A program made the translations under genes and the position numbers. From Psychromonas antarctica (GTDB lineage Bacteria > Pseudomonadota > Gammaproteobacteria > Enterobacterales > Psychromonadaceae), in contig NZ_JAHNZV010000005.1 of assembly GCF_022267535.1 (NCBI RefSeq), forward strand, positions 39,197-103,196: a DNA stretch of 64,000 bases, read 5' to 3'. The notes beneath the pieces are model-generated. The model had not been told where the DNA came from, searched no databases, and was given only the letters and a program-made list of their open reading frames with translations. Below are positions 53,967 through 64,000 of this stretch, in pieces; position 1 is the first letter of the stretch, and the number at the start of each line of letters is the position of its first letter.

Positions 53967-55565
53967 TCATATGCTAGCGCATGATAATAATAGTTGAGTA
54001 TATTTTTGCTGCGGCCGTGCAAATAGTTCCTGTGTTACCCCTTGCTCAATGATTTCCCCCGCGTGCATCACTAAGACACGGTGGCTAATCGATTTCACAA
54101 CAGAGAGATCGTGGCTAATAAACAGATAACTTAAAGCAAACTCTTTTTGTAACGAAACCAGCAAGGCTAAAATCTGCTTCTGAATACTTCTATCTAATGC
54201 CGAGGTAGGCTCATCGAGCACGATCAGCTGCGGCTGCAAAATCAATGCGCGTGCAATCGAGATACGCTGCCTCTGCCCACCAGAAAACTCATGCGGGTAA
54301 CGTCCGCCACTATCTTTATCCAGCCCAACCCTAGCTAAAACGGTTGCCACTTCATTATCCATCTGCTGCTTAGTTAAGCGCGGGTTATGAATTTCTAAGC
54401 CTTCTACAATAATCTCGCGTACCGATAAACGTGGACTTAAACTGGCAAACGGATCTTGAAAAACAATCTGTAACTTGGCGCGCAGTTTTTGCAGCGCATT
54501 ATGCTTTATCGAATCAATCTGCTGCCCTAGATAAAGCACTTGCCCGCTACTTTTATTAAGTTGCAATAACGCATGTGCCAACGTACTTTTCCCTGAACCA
54601 CTTTCACCAACGATGGCAAGCGTCTCGCCTTTATAAATTTGTAAACTCACATTTTTAACCGCTTGTAAGCTATTAACTGTTTTCCCCCAAAAGTTCTTTT
54701 TCAGCGGATAGCTAACATTGATATTTTTTGCGCACAATATCAGTTGCGGATCAACTATTGCGGGCATATTCCCAGATGGAATAGCATCCAATAATGTTTT
54801 TGTGTAGGTATGCTTGGGGTGGTTAAACAAATCATCTGTGCTGTTATATTCAATAATCTCGCCATCACGCATCACTAAAACTGAATCCGCAATCGAGCGC
54901 ACAATATGCAAATCATGGGTGATTAGCAAAATACTCATATTAAGCCGTTTTTGTAATGATTTAAGCAGATCCAAAATTTGTTTTTGGATAGTAACATCCA
55001 GCGCCGTTGTTGGCTCATCGGCTATCAGCAACTCGGGATCGTTGGCCAATGCCATCGCAATCATCACCCGCTGCCGCTGTCCACCTGATAATTCATGAGG
55101 GTAGGACTGTAAGCGTGTTTGCGGCGCCTCAATGCCAACTAAATCCAGTAATTCAAGAACCCTATTGCGCGCCTTTTGCCCGCTTAACCCTTTATGAATC
55201 AGTAAGCTTTCGGCTATCTGTTTTTGCACTGTATGTAATGGATTAAGGGAAGTCATCGGCTCCTGAAAAATCATACTGACCTTATTCCCTCTAATCGCCT
55301 CTAATATGGCTTCTCCTTTACCTATTAGAGCCTGCCCACAAAGCGTGATCTGTCCTGAAGGGTGATGGGCATGCGGATAAGGCAACAATTGCAGAATAGA
55401 CAATGCAAGCAATGATTTACCCGCGCCACTTTCGCCGACAATGGCCAATGTTTGCCCTTTGTCCAATGTAAAACTGACTTTTTTAACAATCTCTTGCTGC
55501 GCAAAACTAATCGATAGATCTTGCACTTTGAGCAATTCATTTGATTCTATTTCAAGGGGCATCAT
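53967..55565 (-). CDS. yejF: Oligopeptide/microcin C ABC transporter ATPase YejF
   Basis: Fused twin ATPase of the YejABEF importer. 532 residues (E. coli YejF 529). Two complete cassettes: Walker A GESGAGKSL and GESGSGKST, signatures LSGGQRQRVMIA and FSGGQRQRISIAR, Walker B LLIADEPTTALD and LIVLDEPTSALD, switch His in ITHDL and ISHDL. The start overlaps the yejE stop (ATGA). Last gene of yejABEF. Confidence 0.95.
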   Translation of the reverse strand: MMPLEIESNELLKVQDLSISFAQQEIVKKVSFTLDKGQTLAIVGESGAGKSLLALSILQLLPYPHAHHPSGQITLCGQALIGKGEAILEAIRGNKVSMIFQEPMTSLNPLHTVQKQIAESLLIHKGLSGQKARNRVLELLDLVGIEAPQTRLQSYPHELSGGQRQRVMIAMALANDPELLIADEPTTALDVTIQKQILDLLKSLQKRLNMSILLITHDLHIVRSIADSVLVMRDGEIIEYNSTDDLFNHPKHTYTKTLLDAIPSGNMPAIVDPQLILCAKNINVSYPLKKNFWGKTVNSLQAVKNVSLQIYKGETLAIVGESGSGKSTLAHALLQLNKSSGQVLYLGQQIDSIKHNALQKLRAKLQIVFQDPFASLSPRLSVREIIVEGLEIHNPRLTKQQMDNEVATVLARVGLDKDSGGRYPHEFSGGQRQRISIARALILQPQLIVLDEPTSALDRSIQKQILALLVSLQKEFALSYLFISHDLSVVKSISHRVLVMHAGEIIEQGVTQELFARPQQKYTQLLLSCASI

Positions 55566-56608
55566 CTTTTCCTTGGGTCAAAAGCATCACGCGTTGCTTC
55601 ACCGATAAACACCAATAAAACTAAAATAGTGGAAAGTGAAATAAAGGCGGTAATAGCGAGCCAGGGTGCATGTAGGTTATCTTTTCCTTGTGCGACCATT
55701 TCCCCTAACGAGGCTGATCCGAGCGGCAAACCAAAACCCAGAAAATCGAGTGACGTTAATGTCGTTAACGCGCCAGTAAAGAGATAAGGCATAAAGGTTA
55801 ATGTGGCAATCATCGCATTGGGTAAAATATGTTTAAACATAATTTTACTATCGCTAACGCCCAGTGCACTTGCTGCTTTCACATACTCTAAGTGGCGGCC
55901 ACGCAAAAATTCAGCACGCACGACGCTGACCAGACTCGGCCAGCTAAATAGAATCATCAATCCGAGTAACCATGAGAATGTCGGCTCAACAAAACTGGCT
56001 AAAATAATTAACATAAAGAGCATTGGCAGTCCTTCCCAAATCTCTAAAATTCGCTGCCCCCAAAGATCCATGCGTCCACCGTAATATCCCTGAACAGCCC
56101 CGACAACAATACCGATAATTGAACTGAAAAAAGTTAAGGTTAGAGCAAATAGAACCGAAATTCTAAAACCATAAACTAAGCGTGCGAGTAGATCTCGTCC
56201 CTGGTCATCCGTGCCTAAATAATTAATATTACTCGGCGGTGAAGGTGCCGGTTCGCTTAATTCAAAGTTAATAGTGTCAAAAGAAAAAGGCACTAGAGGC
56301 CAAAGGATCCACCCCGCTTTCTCTATTTGCGCAACCATATAAGGATCGCGGTAATCCGTGTTGATATCAAAATCCCCCCCTAATCTATTTTCGGGTATCT
56401 CTTCAATAATAGGAAAATACCAATGCTGTTGGTAGGAAACCATAACTGGCTTATCATTTATCCATAATTCAGCCAATAAACTGAGCATAAAAAGAGTCAT
56501 GAATATCCATAACGACCAGTATCCACGTTTGTTCTTTTTGAACTGTGTCCAACGATTGCCATTGATCGGGTTGTTACGCATATTGTGCCATGTACTAAGC
56601 AATGACAT
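55562..56608 (-). CDS. yejE: Oligopeptide/microcin C ABC transporter permease YejE
   Basis: 348 residues from ATG 56608 (AAGGA upstream); an in-frame TTG at 56623 is less likely. YejE is about 341 in E. coli. DppC-like permease with an N-terminal NPINGNRWTQFKKNKRGYWSLW segment before the first membrane helix, a long periplasmic loop (ENRLGGDFDINTDYRDPY, NYLGTDDQGRDLLARLVYG) and further helices. The EAA-like loop contains KAASALGVSDSKIMFKHILPNA. Begins one base after yejB. Confidence 0.94.
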   Translation of the reverse strand: MSLLSTWHNMRNNPINGNRWTQFKKNKRGYWSLWIFMTLFMLSLLAELWINDKPVMVSYQQHWYFPIIEEIPENRLGGDFDINTDYRDPYMVAQIEKAGWILWPLVPFSFDTINFELSEPAPSPPSNINYLGTDDQGRDLLARLVYGFRISVLFALTLTFFSSIIGIVVGAVQGYYGGRMDLWGQRILEIWEGLPMLFMLIILASFVEPTFSWLLGLMILFSWPSLVSVVRAEFLRGRHLEYVKAASALGVSDSKIMFKHILPNAMIATLTFMPYLFTGALTTLTSLDFLGFGLPLGSASLGEMVAQGKDNLHAPWLAITAFISLSTILVLLVFIGEATRDAFDPRKR

Positions 56609-56609
56609 A

Positions 56610-57689
56610 TTATCGTCCTTCAAAGCTAATACGGGGATCGATTAAGGTATAGGTGATATCACTAATCAATTTCAACACCAACCCCACGAGGGTAAAAATA
56701 TACAGCGAAGCAAAGATCACCGGATAATCACGGTTAATAACCGATTCGAAACTAAGTAATCCTAATCCATCCAATGAGAAAATAACTTCAATCAACATTG
56801 AACCGGTGAAAAAAATACCGATTAACGCAGCGGGTAGCCCTGCTAACACTAATAACATCGCATTACGAAAAATATGTCCATATAAAACGCGATTTTTCGA
56901 ACACCCTTTCGCCCGAGCAGTGATCACATATTGTTTATGGATCTCATCGAGAAAGGAATTTTTGGTGAGCATGGTTAATGTCGCAAAGCTGGCTAATACC
57001 GAAGCTAAAATAGGCAGCGTTAAATGCCAAAAATAATCTTTAATTTGTCCCCAAAGACTCAGCTGATCGAAATTATCCGATGTTAATCCACGCAAAGGAA
57101 ACCAGTCGTAATAAGAGCCACCAGCAAATAAAACAATCAGCATAATCGCTAAAATAAACGCTGGGATTGCATAAGCGGTGGTCACGAGAGTACTGCTCCA
57201 TATATCAAAGCGGCTACCGTGTGAGGTTGCTTTTTTAATACCCAATGGAATCGAAATGAGATAGGTCAGCAGTGTTGTCCATAACCCTAAAGAGATCGAT
57301 ACAGGCATTTTATCCAGAATCAAATCAATGACACTCTGATTACGGTAGAAGCTCTCACCAAAATCAAACTTGGCATAACGCCATAACATAGTTAAATAAC
57401 GCTCTAAAAGTGGTTTATCAAACCCATATAATTTTTCAAGTGCTTTAATATATTGAGGATCGATCCCTTGCGCGCCGCGATATTGGCTGGTGTTATTATT
57501 TTTTTTTATATCGCTGCTCGTACCCGCTGCGATCCGGGTTGAATTACTACCATCGATACCTTGATATTGTGCGATGGCTTGCTCAACCGGTCCGCCGGGG
57601 GCGATCTGCACAATAAAGAAATTAATGGTCATAATGCCAAGTAATGTGGGAATGATAAGCAGTAGACGGCGTAAAATATAAGTATTCAT
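56610..57689 (-). CDS. yejB: Oligopeptide/microcin C ABC transporter permease YejB
   Basis: 359 residues from ATG 57689 (E. coli 364); this start gives [18 protein letters not shown], has GGAGG seven bases upstream and overlaps the yejA stop as ATGA. DppB-like permease with several membrane segments, [18 protein letters not shown], a polar loop with [11 protein letters not shown], and the coupling-loop sequence [22 protein letters not shown]. The in-frame start at 57734 would lie within yejA. Confidence 0.95.
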   Translation of the reverse strand: MNTYILRRLLLIIPTLLGIMTINFFIVQIAPGGPVEQAIAQYQGIDGSNSTRIAAGTSSDIKKNNNTSQYRGAQGIDPQYIKALEKLYGFDKPLLERYLTMLWRYAKFDFGESFYRNQSVIDLILDKMPVSISLGLWTTLLTYLISIPLGIKKATSHGSRFDIWSSTLVTTAYAIPAFILAIMLIVLFAGGSYYDWFPLRGLTSDNFDQLSLWGQIKDYFWHLTLPILASVLASFATLTMLTKNSFLDEIHKQYVITARAKGCSKNRVLYGHIFRNAMLLVLAGLPAALIGIFFTGSMLIEVIFSLDGLGLLSFESVINRDYPVIFASLYIFTLVGLVLKLISDITYTLIDPRISFEGR

Positions 57690-59527
57690 GGGGAGACCTC
57701 CTGATTGCCATCTATCGAAGGACGACGCCACCAAGTTGCTACCCCTAAATCATAGAGGGGCGCTATTTTCGGGTGATCAAACTTATCCCAGTAAGCGATA
57801 CGGTAGGCGGGGAGATACCACTGTGGGATCACTAAATGTTGCGCAAGCAGAACTCTGTCTAATGCTTTACTAGTGTTCACTAACTTATCTCGAGTATCAG
57901 ACATAATTAATTGGGTGATTATTTTATCAATCACTGGTGAGCAGATTCCAGACCAGTTAGCCGTTCCCACCTGCATCGCGCTAGCGCATCCCCAGTAACT
58001 CATCTGTTCATTACCAGGGGAAATGGATTGCCCTCGGGGCAGCGAAATAAGATCAAAATCGAAATTGTTCAGACGGTTTATAAACTGAGACACATCCACC
58101 AAACGGATCGATGTTTTAATACCAATTCGCTGTAAATTCCGACGAAAGGGGTGAACAATTCGCTCAAAATCTTTGCTGTAAAGTAAAAATTCAAAGCTCA
58201 ACTGCAGACCATTTTTGTCTTGCATTTTGCTCCCTTCCAATTGATAACCCGCCTGCTCAAGCAATTTGACAGCTTCTCTCATCTGCACACGAACATTACC
58301 ATCAGCATTGGTTTTCGGAAAGTCGATGGGGTCAAATACTGCAGCAGTCAATTGCGCCTTATAAGGTTCTAAAATAGCGTATTCCTGCGCCGATATTTGT
58401 CGTTCTGTAGCCAGTTCCGAGCCCGCATAAAAACTATTAGTGCGTGTATAAGCATCATAAAAGAGCGTTTTGTTTGTCCATTCAAAATCAAACAGTAAAC
58501 TAATTGCCTTGCGAACGCGCACATCTTTAAATTTATTTTTGCGTAAATTAAACCAAAACCCTTGCATTCCCTGAGGCGTTTTATCTGCTATTTTAGCAGT
58601 GATAATTTCACCTGCAGAGAACATGTTCCCCTTATAGCCAGTTGCCCAACGTTTCGATGATGTTTCCTGGCGAAAATCAAAAGCACCCGATTTAAACGCT
58701 TCAAAAGCAACACTATCATCGCGATAATAATCAAATACCATCGTATCAAAATTAAACATGCCTTTATTGACTGGCAGATCCTTTGCCCAATAATCCTTCA
58801 CACGTTGATAAGTGATTCTTTTTGATGCATCAAAGTCACCCACTTGATAGGCGCCCGATCCAAGCGGAATAACCAGACTGCTTTTAGAAAAATCTTTATC
58901 CCGCCAGTAATGCGCCGGAAAGATGGGAAGCTGACCAATAATCAAAGGTAATTCGCGATTACCGCCCTCTTTGAAATAGAAAGTGACTTGTAGCGGGCTA
59001 TCAACAACGACTTTGCTCACTCCCGCATAGTATGAACGGTAAAGCGGAGTACCTTGTTCAATTAGCAGTTCAAAACTAAATTTAACATCGCTTGCTTGAA
59101 TACTGTTGCCATCATGAAAACGTGCATTTTTATTAATTAAAAAGCTGACCGAAGAAAAATCATCTGCAACTTTTACTTTCTCTGCAATCAAGCCATAACC
59201 ACTGAAAGGCTCATCGCTTGATTGCTTAAGTAAAGTATCATAAATTAGATTAATCCCTGCCACAGCATTTCCTTTGACAATATAGGGATTTAGCGAATCA
59301 AAACTACCAATAGCAGCTTGTTTGAAAACACCACCTTTTGGCGCGTTCGGATTAACATACTGAAACTGCGTGAAAGTAGGTGGATATTTTAAATCACCAT
59401 AAAGGCTTAAACCGTATAACCAAGGAGAGGCAAATAATAACGAACTCTGGATACATAGGTAGCAAAAAGTGCATAGGTAGCAAAATAAAGAAATGCGTGT
59501 AAACTTAAAAGTGAAGGGTAGCAACAT
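57686..59527 (-). CDS. yejA: Oligopeptide-binding protein YejA
   Basis: Periplasmic solute-binding protein of YejABEF. 613 residues from ATG 59527 (E. coli 604). Marks shared with Yej[81 protein letters not shown] and [16 protein letters not shown]. The signal region is unusual: two 18-bp tandem copies encode [12 protein letters not shown]. Neither this ATG nor an upstream TTG (59608) has a good ribosome site, so the true N-terminus is uncertain. Confidence 0.9.
   Translation of the reverse strand: MLLPFTFKFTRISLFCYLCTFCYLCIQSSLLFASPWLYGLSLYGDLKYPPTFTQFQYVNPNAPKGGVFKQAAIGSFDSLNPYIVKGNAVAGINLIYDTLLKQSSDEPFSGYGLIAEKVKVADDFSSVSFLINKNARFHDGNSIQASDVKFSFELLIEQGTPLYRSYYAGVSKVVVDSPLQVTFYFKEGGNRELPLIIGQLPIFPAHYWRDKDFSKSSLVIPLGSGAYQVGDFDASKRITYQRVKDYWAKDLPVNKGMFNFDTMVFDYYRDDSVAFEAFKSGAFDFRQETSSKRWATGYKGNMFSAGEIITAKIADKTPQGMQGFWFNLRKNKFKDVRVRKAISLLFDFEWTNKTLFYDAYTRTNSFYAGSELATERQISAQEYAILEPYKAQLTAAVFDPIDFPKTNADGNVRVQMREAVKLLEQAGYQLEGSKMQDKNGLQLSFEFLLYSKDFERIVHPFRRNLQRIGIKTSIRLVDVSQFINRLNNFDFDLISLPRGQSISPGNEQMSYWGCASAMQVGTANWSGICSPVIDKIITQLIMSDTRDKLVNTSKALDRVLLAQHLVIPQWYLPAYRIAYWDKFDHPKIAPLYDLGVATWWRRPSIDGNQEVSP
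59454..59489 (-). repeat. 18-bp tandem duplication in the yejA signal sequence
   Basis: CATAGGTAGCAAAAAGTG (59454-59471) and CATAGGTAGCAAAATAAA (59472-59489) lie next to each other, identical for 14 of 18 bases from the left. Each copy adds six residues (CYLCxx) to the signal peptide. Confidence 0.85.
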
Positions 59528-59834
59528 GTAATAGTTCAACTGTAATAAAAAAGGAGTCAAAAAGTAAAGATAACAAAATGAGAGAACAGAAAAAAGATAT
59601 TTCAACAAAAAAGGAGAAGTAAAAGAAGGGAATTTATTCTTTATAATATGCCCTAAGTTTTTACTTGCAACAAGCGCTTTATCTTTTTTTTAAAAAGAAA
59701 ATAAACATAGGTCAAAGAATGATTTCCTTAATAACAAAAGCAAATTAAATGAGATCTCAGTCTCTTTTAAAATAGTTAGAAAAAGCTTAGTCTATTTAAG
59801 AACACAATATGTGTATAACAAAAAGGTGTCTTCT

Positions 59835-60245
59835 ATGAGAATTGAAATTACAAGTAAACAAATCACTATCACTGACACAATGCGCACCAAAGTAGAGGAA
59901 CGTTTCCAACGATTAGAAAAATTACAAATCCCTCTTATTAGCCCACACTGCATCATCACCAAAGAGCCTAAAGGCGTCAAAATTGAAGCGACTATCAACA
60001 TACCTAACGGTAAGATATTTGCTCATGCAGAACACGATGATCTCTATATAGCAATTGGGCAGTTATTCCAAAAAATTGAACGACAACTAAACAAATTTAT
60101 CCATAAGGCTGAAGCGGATCGTGCCAAAAAGAATGGTAAAGATATGTGCCGCACTGGTGAAATATCAGGAGAAACGATTGAAGAGCCAGAAATTGAAATT
60201 GAGTCGGATGCAGAAATTAAATTAAATAAAGAGTTTGTCGCATAA
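59835..60245 (+). CDS. raiA: Ribosome-associated inhibitor / hibernation factor RaiA-like
   Basis: 136 residues from ATG 59835 (AAGG upstream; a start at 59811 would add eight residues). HPF/YfiA fold: MRIEITSKQITITDTMR, VEERFQRLEKLQIPLIS, IEATINIPNGKIFAHAEHDDLYIAI, LFQKIERQLNKF. The acidic tail (about 105-136) is typical of RaiA rather than the shorter HPF. In E. coli raiA also lies next to the phe/tyr genes. A terminator directly follows. Confidence 0.9.
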   Translation: MRIEITSKQITITDTMRTKVEERFQRLEKLQIPLISPHCIITKEPKGVKIEATINIPNGKIFAHAEHDDLYIAIGQLFQKIERQLNKFIHKAEADRAKKNGKDMCRTGEISGETIEEPEIEIESDAEIKLNKEFVA

Positions 60246-60270
60246 AATACTCAAACAAAATAATATAAAT

Positions 60271-60298
60271 AAAAAGGAGGTTAATAACCTCCTTTTTA
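60271..60298. terminator. Terminator between raiA and tyrA
   Basis: Perfect 12-bp stem AAAAAGGAGGTT / AACCTCCTTTTT with a 3-base loop, usable by both convergent genes. Confidence 0.9.
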
Positions 60299-60327
60299 TT
60301 GCCGTCAGAAAACCTCACTTTCAGAAT

Positions 60328-61455
60328 TTATTTATCTTCATAGTGACGTTTATCATGAGCATGCTGTAAAAGTGCACGGCTCTCATCCAAAAATAGAGTT
60401 GAATAATCTCCCATCCAATCAGTGACTGATTTGAAACGGTTGATAAAGGCATCTCTATCCGCATGCTCTAATAATTCAATCGCATCAGAAAAGTGTTTAT
60501 GGTAACGCTTAATCATGGCCAAATTATTTTTCTGAGAAAGAATAATATCTGCATATAAAGCCGGTTCCTGAGCAAATAATCGACCAACCATCGCCAACTC
60601 CAAGCGATAAATTGGCGAACTTAGATCAAGTAACTGCTTTAGATCTGCGTTTACTTCCTGCAGATGCACCCCATAAACAAAACTGGTGAAATGACGTAAT
60701 GCTTGAATTAAGGTCATTGACTCATCATGGGTTTCCGCTTTCACAGCATAAAGATGTGCGCCCCAAATTTTCATCTGTTCAATGAGCCACCCATATTTAT
60801 CCTCTCCACGACCATCACAATAAACAATAACTTGTTTAGCGAAGCTCGAAATATCAGGCCCGAACATAGGATGCAGCCCTACTACAGGGCCTTTATGAGT
60901 ATCCAGCATCGCCTGCAACGGCCCAACTTTAACACTGGTAATATCGGCGAGAATACAATCATCAGGCAAATAAGAAAGTTGTTTAATAATCGACTCGGTG
61001 ACATCAATCGGCGAGCCAACAATAACTAATCCAGCTTTACTACAAATTGATTCCGCCTGTTCCCAATTAGCGCGCCCTAAAATATCAACCTGATAACCCG
61101 ACAGTTCAAACATTTCAACAAAACGTTTACCTAAAAGACCATTACCACCAATAATAACAATGCGTTTCATCTGAGGATTAACTGTTTTAAAACCCGTTTC
61201 ATTTTCACTTGCATAAGACTCGCGCATAATACGACGTAAAATATCCTCAATTAAATTAGCGGAGACCCCTTTTGACTCGGCTTCGGCTCGGCGTTTAGCA
61301 AGCATTTCAGCTTCGCGCTCAGGGACATAAATAGGTAGTCCATGTTCAGTTTTAACTTCACCAACCTCACCGACTAAACGCAAACGCTCAGCGAGCAGAT
61401 CAATTAGTTGCTGATCAACTGCGTCAATTTGATCTCTTAATTTACTTAAAGGCAT
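60328..61455 (-). CDS. tyrA: Bifunctional chorismate mutase/prephenate dehydrogenase TyrA (T-protein)
   Basis: Two steps of tyrosine synthesis. 375 residues (E. coli 373). The N-terminal chorismate mutase (about 1-90) has [27 protein letters not shown] and [12 protein letters not shown]. The dehydrogenase follows with the nucleotide motif [27 protein letters not shown] and the substrate loop [11 protein letters not shown]. It starts 10 bp after the aroF end, so aroF-tyrA is one operon as in E. coli. Confidence 0.96.
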   Translation of the reverse strand: MPLSKLRDQIDAVDQQLIDLLAERLRLVGEVGEVKTEHGLPIYVPEREAEMLAKRRAEAESKGVSANLIEDILRRIMRESYASENETGFKTVNPQMKRIVIIGGNGLLGKRFVEMFELSGYQVDILGRANWEQAESICSKAGLVIVGSPIDVTESIIKQLSYLPDDCILADITSVKVGPLQAMLDTHKGPVVGLHPMFGPDISSFAKQVIVYCDGRGEDKYGWLIEQMKIWGAHLYAVKAETHDESMTLIQALRHFTSFVYGVHLQEVNADLKQLLDLSSPIYRLELAMVGRLFAQEPALYADIILSQKNNLAMIKRYHKHFSDAIELLEHADRDAFINRFKSVTDWMGDYSTLFLDESRALLQHAHDKRHYEDK

Positions 61456-61465
61456 AAATTTCTTC

Positions 61466-62533
61466 TTATCTTGTTTGTAACGTGTCTTTTAACAAACGAG
61501 CAGCGTCCGCAAGTAGTTGGCTGGTAGTATCCCAATCAATGCAGGCATCGGTTACTGATACGCCATATTTCAGTTGTTCTTTGGCTAAATCAGCTGATTG
61601 ATTACCTTCATTAATATTACTTTCAAGCATGATTCCAATAATCGACTTATTACCTTTAACCACCTGGTGGAATACATTATCAGCAACTAATGGCTGTAAT
61701 GAATAATCTTTGCTTGAATTGGCATGACTACAGTCAACAATCAATATATCTTCAACACCCGCTTTACGAAGTGCTTGCTCTGCTAATGCTACATTGACAG
61801 AATCATAATTAGGCTTACCGCCGCCACCACGCAGAATAACATGGCCATCTTTATTACCGCTAGTTTGTAATAACGCGCTTTGCCCTTGCTGATTAATCCC
61901 CATAAAGCGGTGTGCAGAAGAGGCAGACTGCATCGCATTAACTGCGGTTGATAAACTGCCATCAGTGCCATTTTTAAAACCGACAGGCATCGACAGACCA
62001 CTTGCCATTTCTCTGTGTGTTTGTGACTCTGTTGTGCGCGCACCGATAGCGGACCAACTAAAGAGATCACCAATATATTGCGGACTAATTGGATCAAGTG
62101 CTTCTGTTGCAATCGGTAAGCCCAAATCAGAGATCCATAAAAGCAATTCTCTCGCTTGCTTTAAGCCGGTTTCAATATCAAACGAATCATCCATATGTGG
62201 ATCGTTAATTAATCCTTTCCAGCCAACTGTTGTACGTGGCTTTTCAAAATAAACTCGCATCACAATATACAAAGTATCTTTATATTGATCGTGTAATTTT
62301 TTCAATTTAACAGCATATTCTTTAGCCGCATCAAGATCGTGAATAGAGCATGGTCCACAAATAACTAAAAAACGCGGATCTTTTTTATGCACGATATTGG
62401 CGATAATTTGGCGCGATTCGGCAACGGATTGATAAACACTTTCAGAAGCAGGAAGTAAGTTTTTTAGTTCTAAGGGTGTAATTAGCACAGTTTCTGATTG
62501 GATGTAAATGTTTTCATTTTGCAGCGTAGTCAT
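61466..62533 (-). CDS. aroF: DAHP synthase, tyrosine-sensitive type (AroF)
   Basis: First step of aromatic synthesis: phosphoenolpyruvate plus erythrose-4-phosphate to DAHP. 355 residues (E. coli 356). Class I marks are [76 protein letters not shown], and [12 protein letters not shown]. Its position before tyrA suggests tyrosine feedback control; the isozyme class is inferred from context. Confidence 0.93.
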   Translation of the reverse strand: MTTLQNENIYIQSETVLITPLELKNLLPASESVYQSVAESRQIIANIVHKKDPRFLVICGPCSIHDLDAAKEYAVKLKKLHDQYKDTLYIVMRVYFEKPRTTVGWKGLINDPHMDDSFDIETGLKQARELLLWISDLGLPIATEALDPISPQYIGDLFSWSAIGARTTESQTHREMASGLSMPVGFKNGTDGSLSTAVNAMQSASSAHRFMGINQQGQSALLQTSGNKDGHVILRGGGGKPNYDSVNVALAEQALRKAGVEDILIVDCSHANSSKDYSLQPLVADNVFHQVVKGNKSIIGIMLESNINEGNQSADLAKEQLKYGVSVTDACIDWDTTSQLLADAARLLKDTLQTR

Positions 62534-62828
62534 TATATTCTCGTTAACATTTAAAAGTGAAAGGATCCTATCATAGCGAAAAAACAGATAATGTGAATAA
62601 CAAATTGAAAGTCATTAAATGAATAATTATTCATATCCCATTTAACAAATGGGCTTATATCAAGATAATCCCAAAATTAGCATAAGGTATTTTTGAATTG
62701 ATCATATCTGATCTGCGACTCCTGCAAATTCATTTCTTCTGCGTATTCCTGCAACCGTGCTAATATACCTTTCTATCAGTAAACTAACTGTAATGCCAAT
62801 TTAACGCTATTAACCGAGAGCTGACGTT

Positions 62829-63263
62829 ATGCATCGCCCTTTATTAGAACGTGCTATCGATATTTGTAAACACAAAAAAATTCGCTTCACCGCGACAAGG
62901 CAGCGTGTTTTTCTATTAATGGCAGAGCAGAAAGGAGCAATCAGTGCTTATGATTTACTCAAATTATTACAAGGCCACGATACCAATGCCAAACCCCCGA
63001 CGATCTATCGCGCCTTAGATTTTTTGTTAGAAAATCATTTTATTCATCGCATTGAATCATTAAATGCTTACTTGATGTGTAACCATTTCGGTAGTGAACA
63101 TCCAATGCAATTATTGATTTGCGATAATTGTCATAAAATTATAGGATTAACCGATCCCGTGATAGATGACGCGTTTTCAGAGCGAGCTAAGCAATCAGGC
63201 TTCAAAATAACGAATAAAGTCTTAGAAGCTCATGGCGTTTGTTATAACTGTCTCTATAATTAA
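62829..63263 (+). CDS. zur: Fur-family transcription regulator, Zur-like
   Basis: 144 residues. N-terminal winged helix: IRFTATRQRVFLLMAEQKGAISAYDLLKLL and PPTIYRALDFLLENHFIHRI. Structural zinc cysteines are LICDNCHK (about 97-104) and VCYNCLYN at the end; NHFGSEHPMQLL fits the sensory site. The C-terminal CxxC and length (E. coli Zur 171, many relatives about 150) fit Zur better than Fur or PerR. No zinc transporter genes are near, so the ligand is inferred. Confidence 0.82.
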   Translation: MHRPLLERAIDICKHKKIRFTATRQRVFLLMAEQKGAISAYDLLKLLQGHDTNAKPPTIYRALDFLLENHFIHRIESLNAYLMCNHFGSEHPMQLLICDNCHKIIGLTDPVIDDAFSERAKQSGFKITNKVLEAHGVCYNCLYN

Positions 63264-63334
63264 TCGTTTATACTCAGAACGCGAGGGTATATTTTACTAA
63301 ATTTTATCTACTACTCAATACAAGTGTATAAACT

Positions 63335-63799
63335 ATGAATGCAGAATTTGTGAACCCTTTTTTATCTTCTTTTATCAATGTCCTACAAACAATGGCTCAA
63401 ATAGAAGTAAAACCTGGGAAACCGTCCCTTAAAAAAGACGCAATTGCACGTGGCGATGTATCAGGTTTAATTGGCATGGTAGGACCGACAGCTAAGGGCT
63501 CTTTTTCCATTAGTTTTGAAAAGAAACTGGCTCTCAATGTATTTCGCTTAATGGTTGGCGAAAGTGTTGATGATATTTCTGACGATATCACCGATATGAT
63601 GGGCGAAATTACTAATATGGTGGCAGGTGGAGCGAAACGTCAATTAGGTGAGAAAGGTTATGAATTTAATATGGCCACCCCAGTCGTTGTTTCTGGACCA
63701 AATCACGCTATAAAGCACCAAGTAGATGGTTCGAAAGTGTTGATGCCCTTTATATCAGAACATGGCAACGCCTTTATTGAAATCTGCTTTAATCAATAA
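63335..63799 (+). CDS. CheX-like chemotaxis phosphatase-family protein
   Basis: 154 residues. CheC/CheX/FliY fold: FVNPFLSSFINVLQTMAQIEV, GDVSGLIGMVGPTAKGSFSISF, and the helix with ITDMMGEITNMVAGGAKRQL, which contains the conserved E-x2-N pair that dephosphorylates CheY-P in CheX. No chemotaxis genes adjoin it. Role inferred: a CheY-P or response-regulator phosphatase. Confidence 0.85.
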   Translation: MNAEFVNPFLSSFINVLQTMAQIEVKPGKPSLKKDAIARGDVSGLIGMVGPTAKGSFSISFEKKLALNVFRLMVGESVDDISDDITDMMGEITNMVAGGAKRQLGEKGYEFNMATPVVVSGPNHAIKHQVDGSKVLMPFISEHGNAFIEICFNQ

Positions 63800-63972
63800 A
63801 AACAAACCGATATATTAAAAACACAACTGATTGAATTCACTGTGTTTTCACTCCCCAGCCCTTTCTATTCACTTGGCAAAATATCTTTATATCTGCTGCT
63901 ATAAATTATCTAAAACAAACAGATAGCAAGCGATATAGTGTTAAAATAAAAAAGTTGAAAGCAAAAAAAAAA

Positions 63973-64000
63973 CCTCTTTGCACTATGAATTGCAAAGAGG
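63973..64000 (-). terminator. Terminator of a leftward gene beyond the right edge
   Basis: 10-bp stem CCTCTTTGCA / TGCAAAGAGG with an 8-base loop. It is followed on the minus strand by a run of about ten Ts. It implies a minus-strand gene ending just past position 64000. Confidence 0.8.

Noticed and set aside
62534..62828. TyrR box upstream of aroF
   Set aside because: No TGTAAA-N6-TTTACA match; only partial halves seen.
1..64000. CRISPR arrays, tRNA, rRNA, prophage, toxin-antitoxin or intact IS
   Set aside because: None seen. Repeats present are the ftsY array, the yejA duplication and the short inverted-repeat elements.

Overview
The window is a 64 kb piece of a low-GC gammaproteobacterial chromosome. 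Gene content and order resemble the Psychromonas/Vibrio/Aeromonas side of the class: ftsYEX-rpoH with rsmD alongside, prmA-dusB-fis, DUF416-hupA beside purHD, raiA with tyrA-aroF, yejABEF, slyX-fkpA, metK with a MetJ operator, and argR. A marine Psychromonas-like organism is my best guess. That is inference from gene content and protein similarity recalled from memory, not from a search. Almost all of the window is coding. I saw no rRNA, tRNA, CRISPR array or intact insertion sequence.

Layout. 1-7.4 kb: maltose/maltodextrin block with malF (cut by the left edge) and malE leftward, malT and malK rightward, and MalT-box-like G-rich sites between them. 8-16.4 kb: murI and trmA (divergent), a monofunctional prephenate dehydratase, rpoH, ftsX-ftsE-ftsY and rsmD, followed by a decayed DUF1145 (yhhL) gene. 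16.8-21 kb: a small membrane protein and a large lipoprotein glycosidase of glucoamylase type. 21.5-28.3 kb: a nitrogen-fixation accessory cluster, nifU-nifS-nifV-nifZ-nifM leftward and nifB-ferredoxin rightward. A shared control region there carries two TGT-N10-ACA NifA sites and one sigma-54 promoter in each direction. The structural genes nifHDK and nifENX are not in the window. 28.3-33 kb: fkpA, a WD40-type lipoprotein, slyX and two type IV pilin-like genes, one with a chitin-binding-like module. 33-43.5 kb: aroQ, prmA, dusB-fis, DUF416, hupA, purD, purH, hemE, nudC, rsd. 43.5-51.4 kb: DUF3802, an M23 peptidase, metK, sprT, an rRNA/tRNA methyltransferase-like gene, holD-rimI, a PAS-GGDEF protein and argR. 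51.5-60 kb: a type IV pilin, slt and the yejABEF oligopeptide/microcin transporter. 59.8-64 kb: raiA, tyrA, aroF, a zur-like regulator, a CheX-like protein, and a terminator belonging to a gene beyond the right edge.

How the genes work together. The mal genes and the lipoprotein glycosidase form a starch/maltodextrin use theme under MalT. The nif genes supply Fe-S assembly (NifU, NifS), homocitrate (NifV), FeMo-co precursor synthesis (NifB with its ferredoxin) and nitrogenase maturation (NifZ, NifM), driven by NifA and sigma-54. The rest is housekeeping.

The least expected features are: a family of short elements (about 130-200 bp) with TAACCTCA...TGAGGTTA ends, three clear copies within 9 kb and a possible fourth; the NifA-controlled divergent promoter region; the pilin with a carbohydrate-binding-like tail; and a 21-unit five-residue repeat in FtsY. 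Local gene losses relative to relatives also stand out: accBC between aroQ and prmA, pheA between raiA and tyrA, a decayed yhhL, and nifW absent from nifUSVZM.
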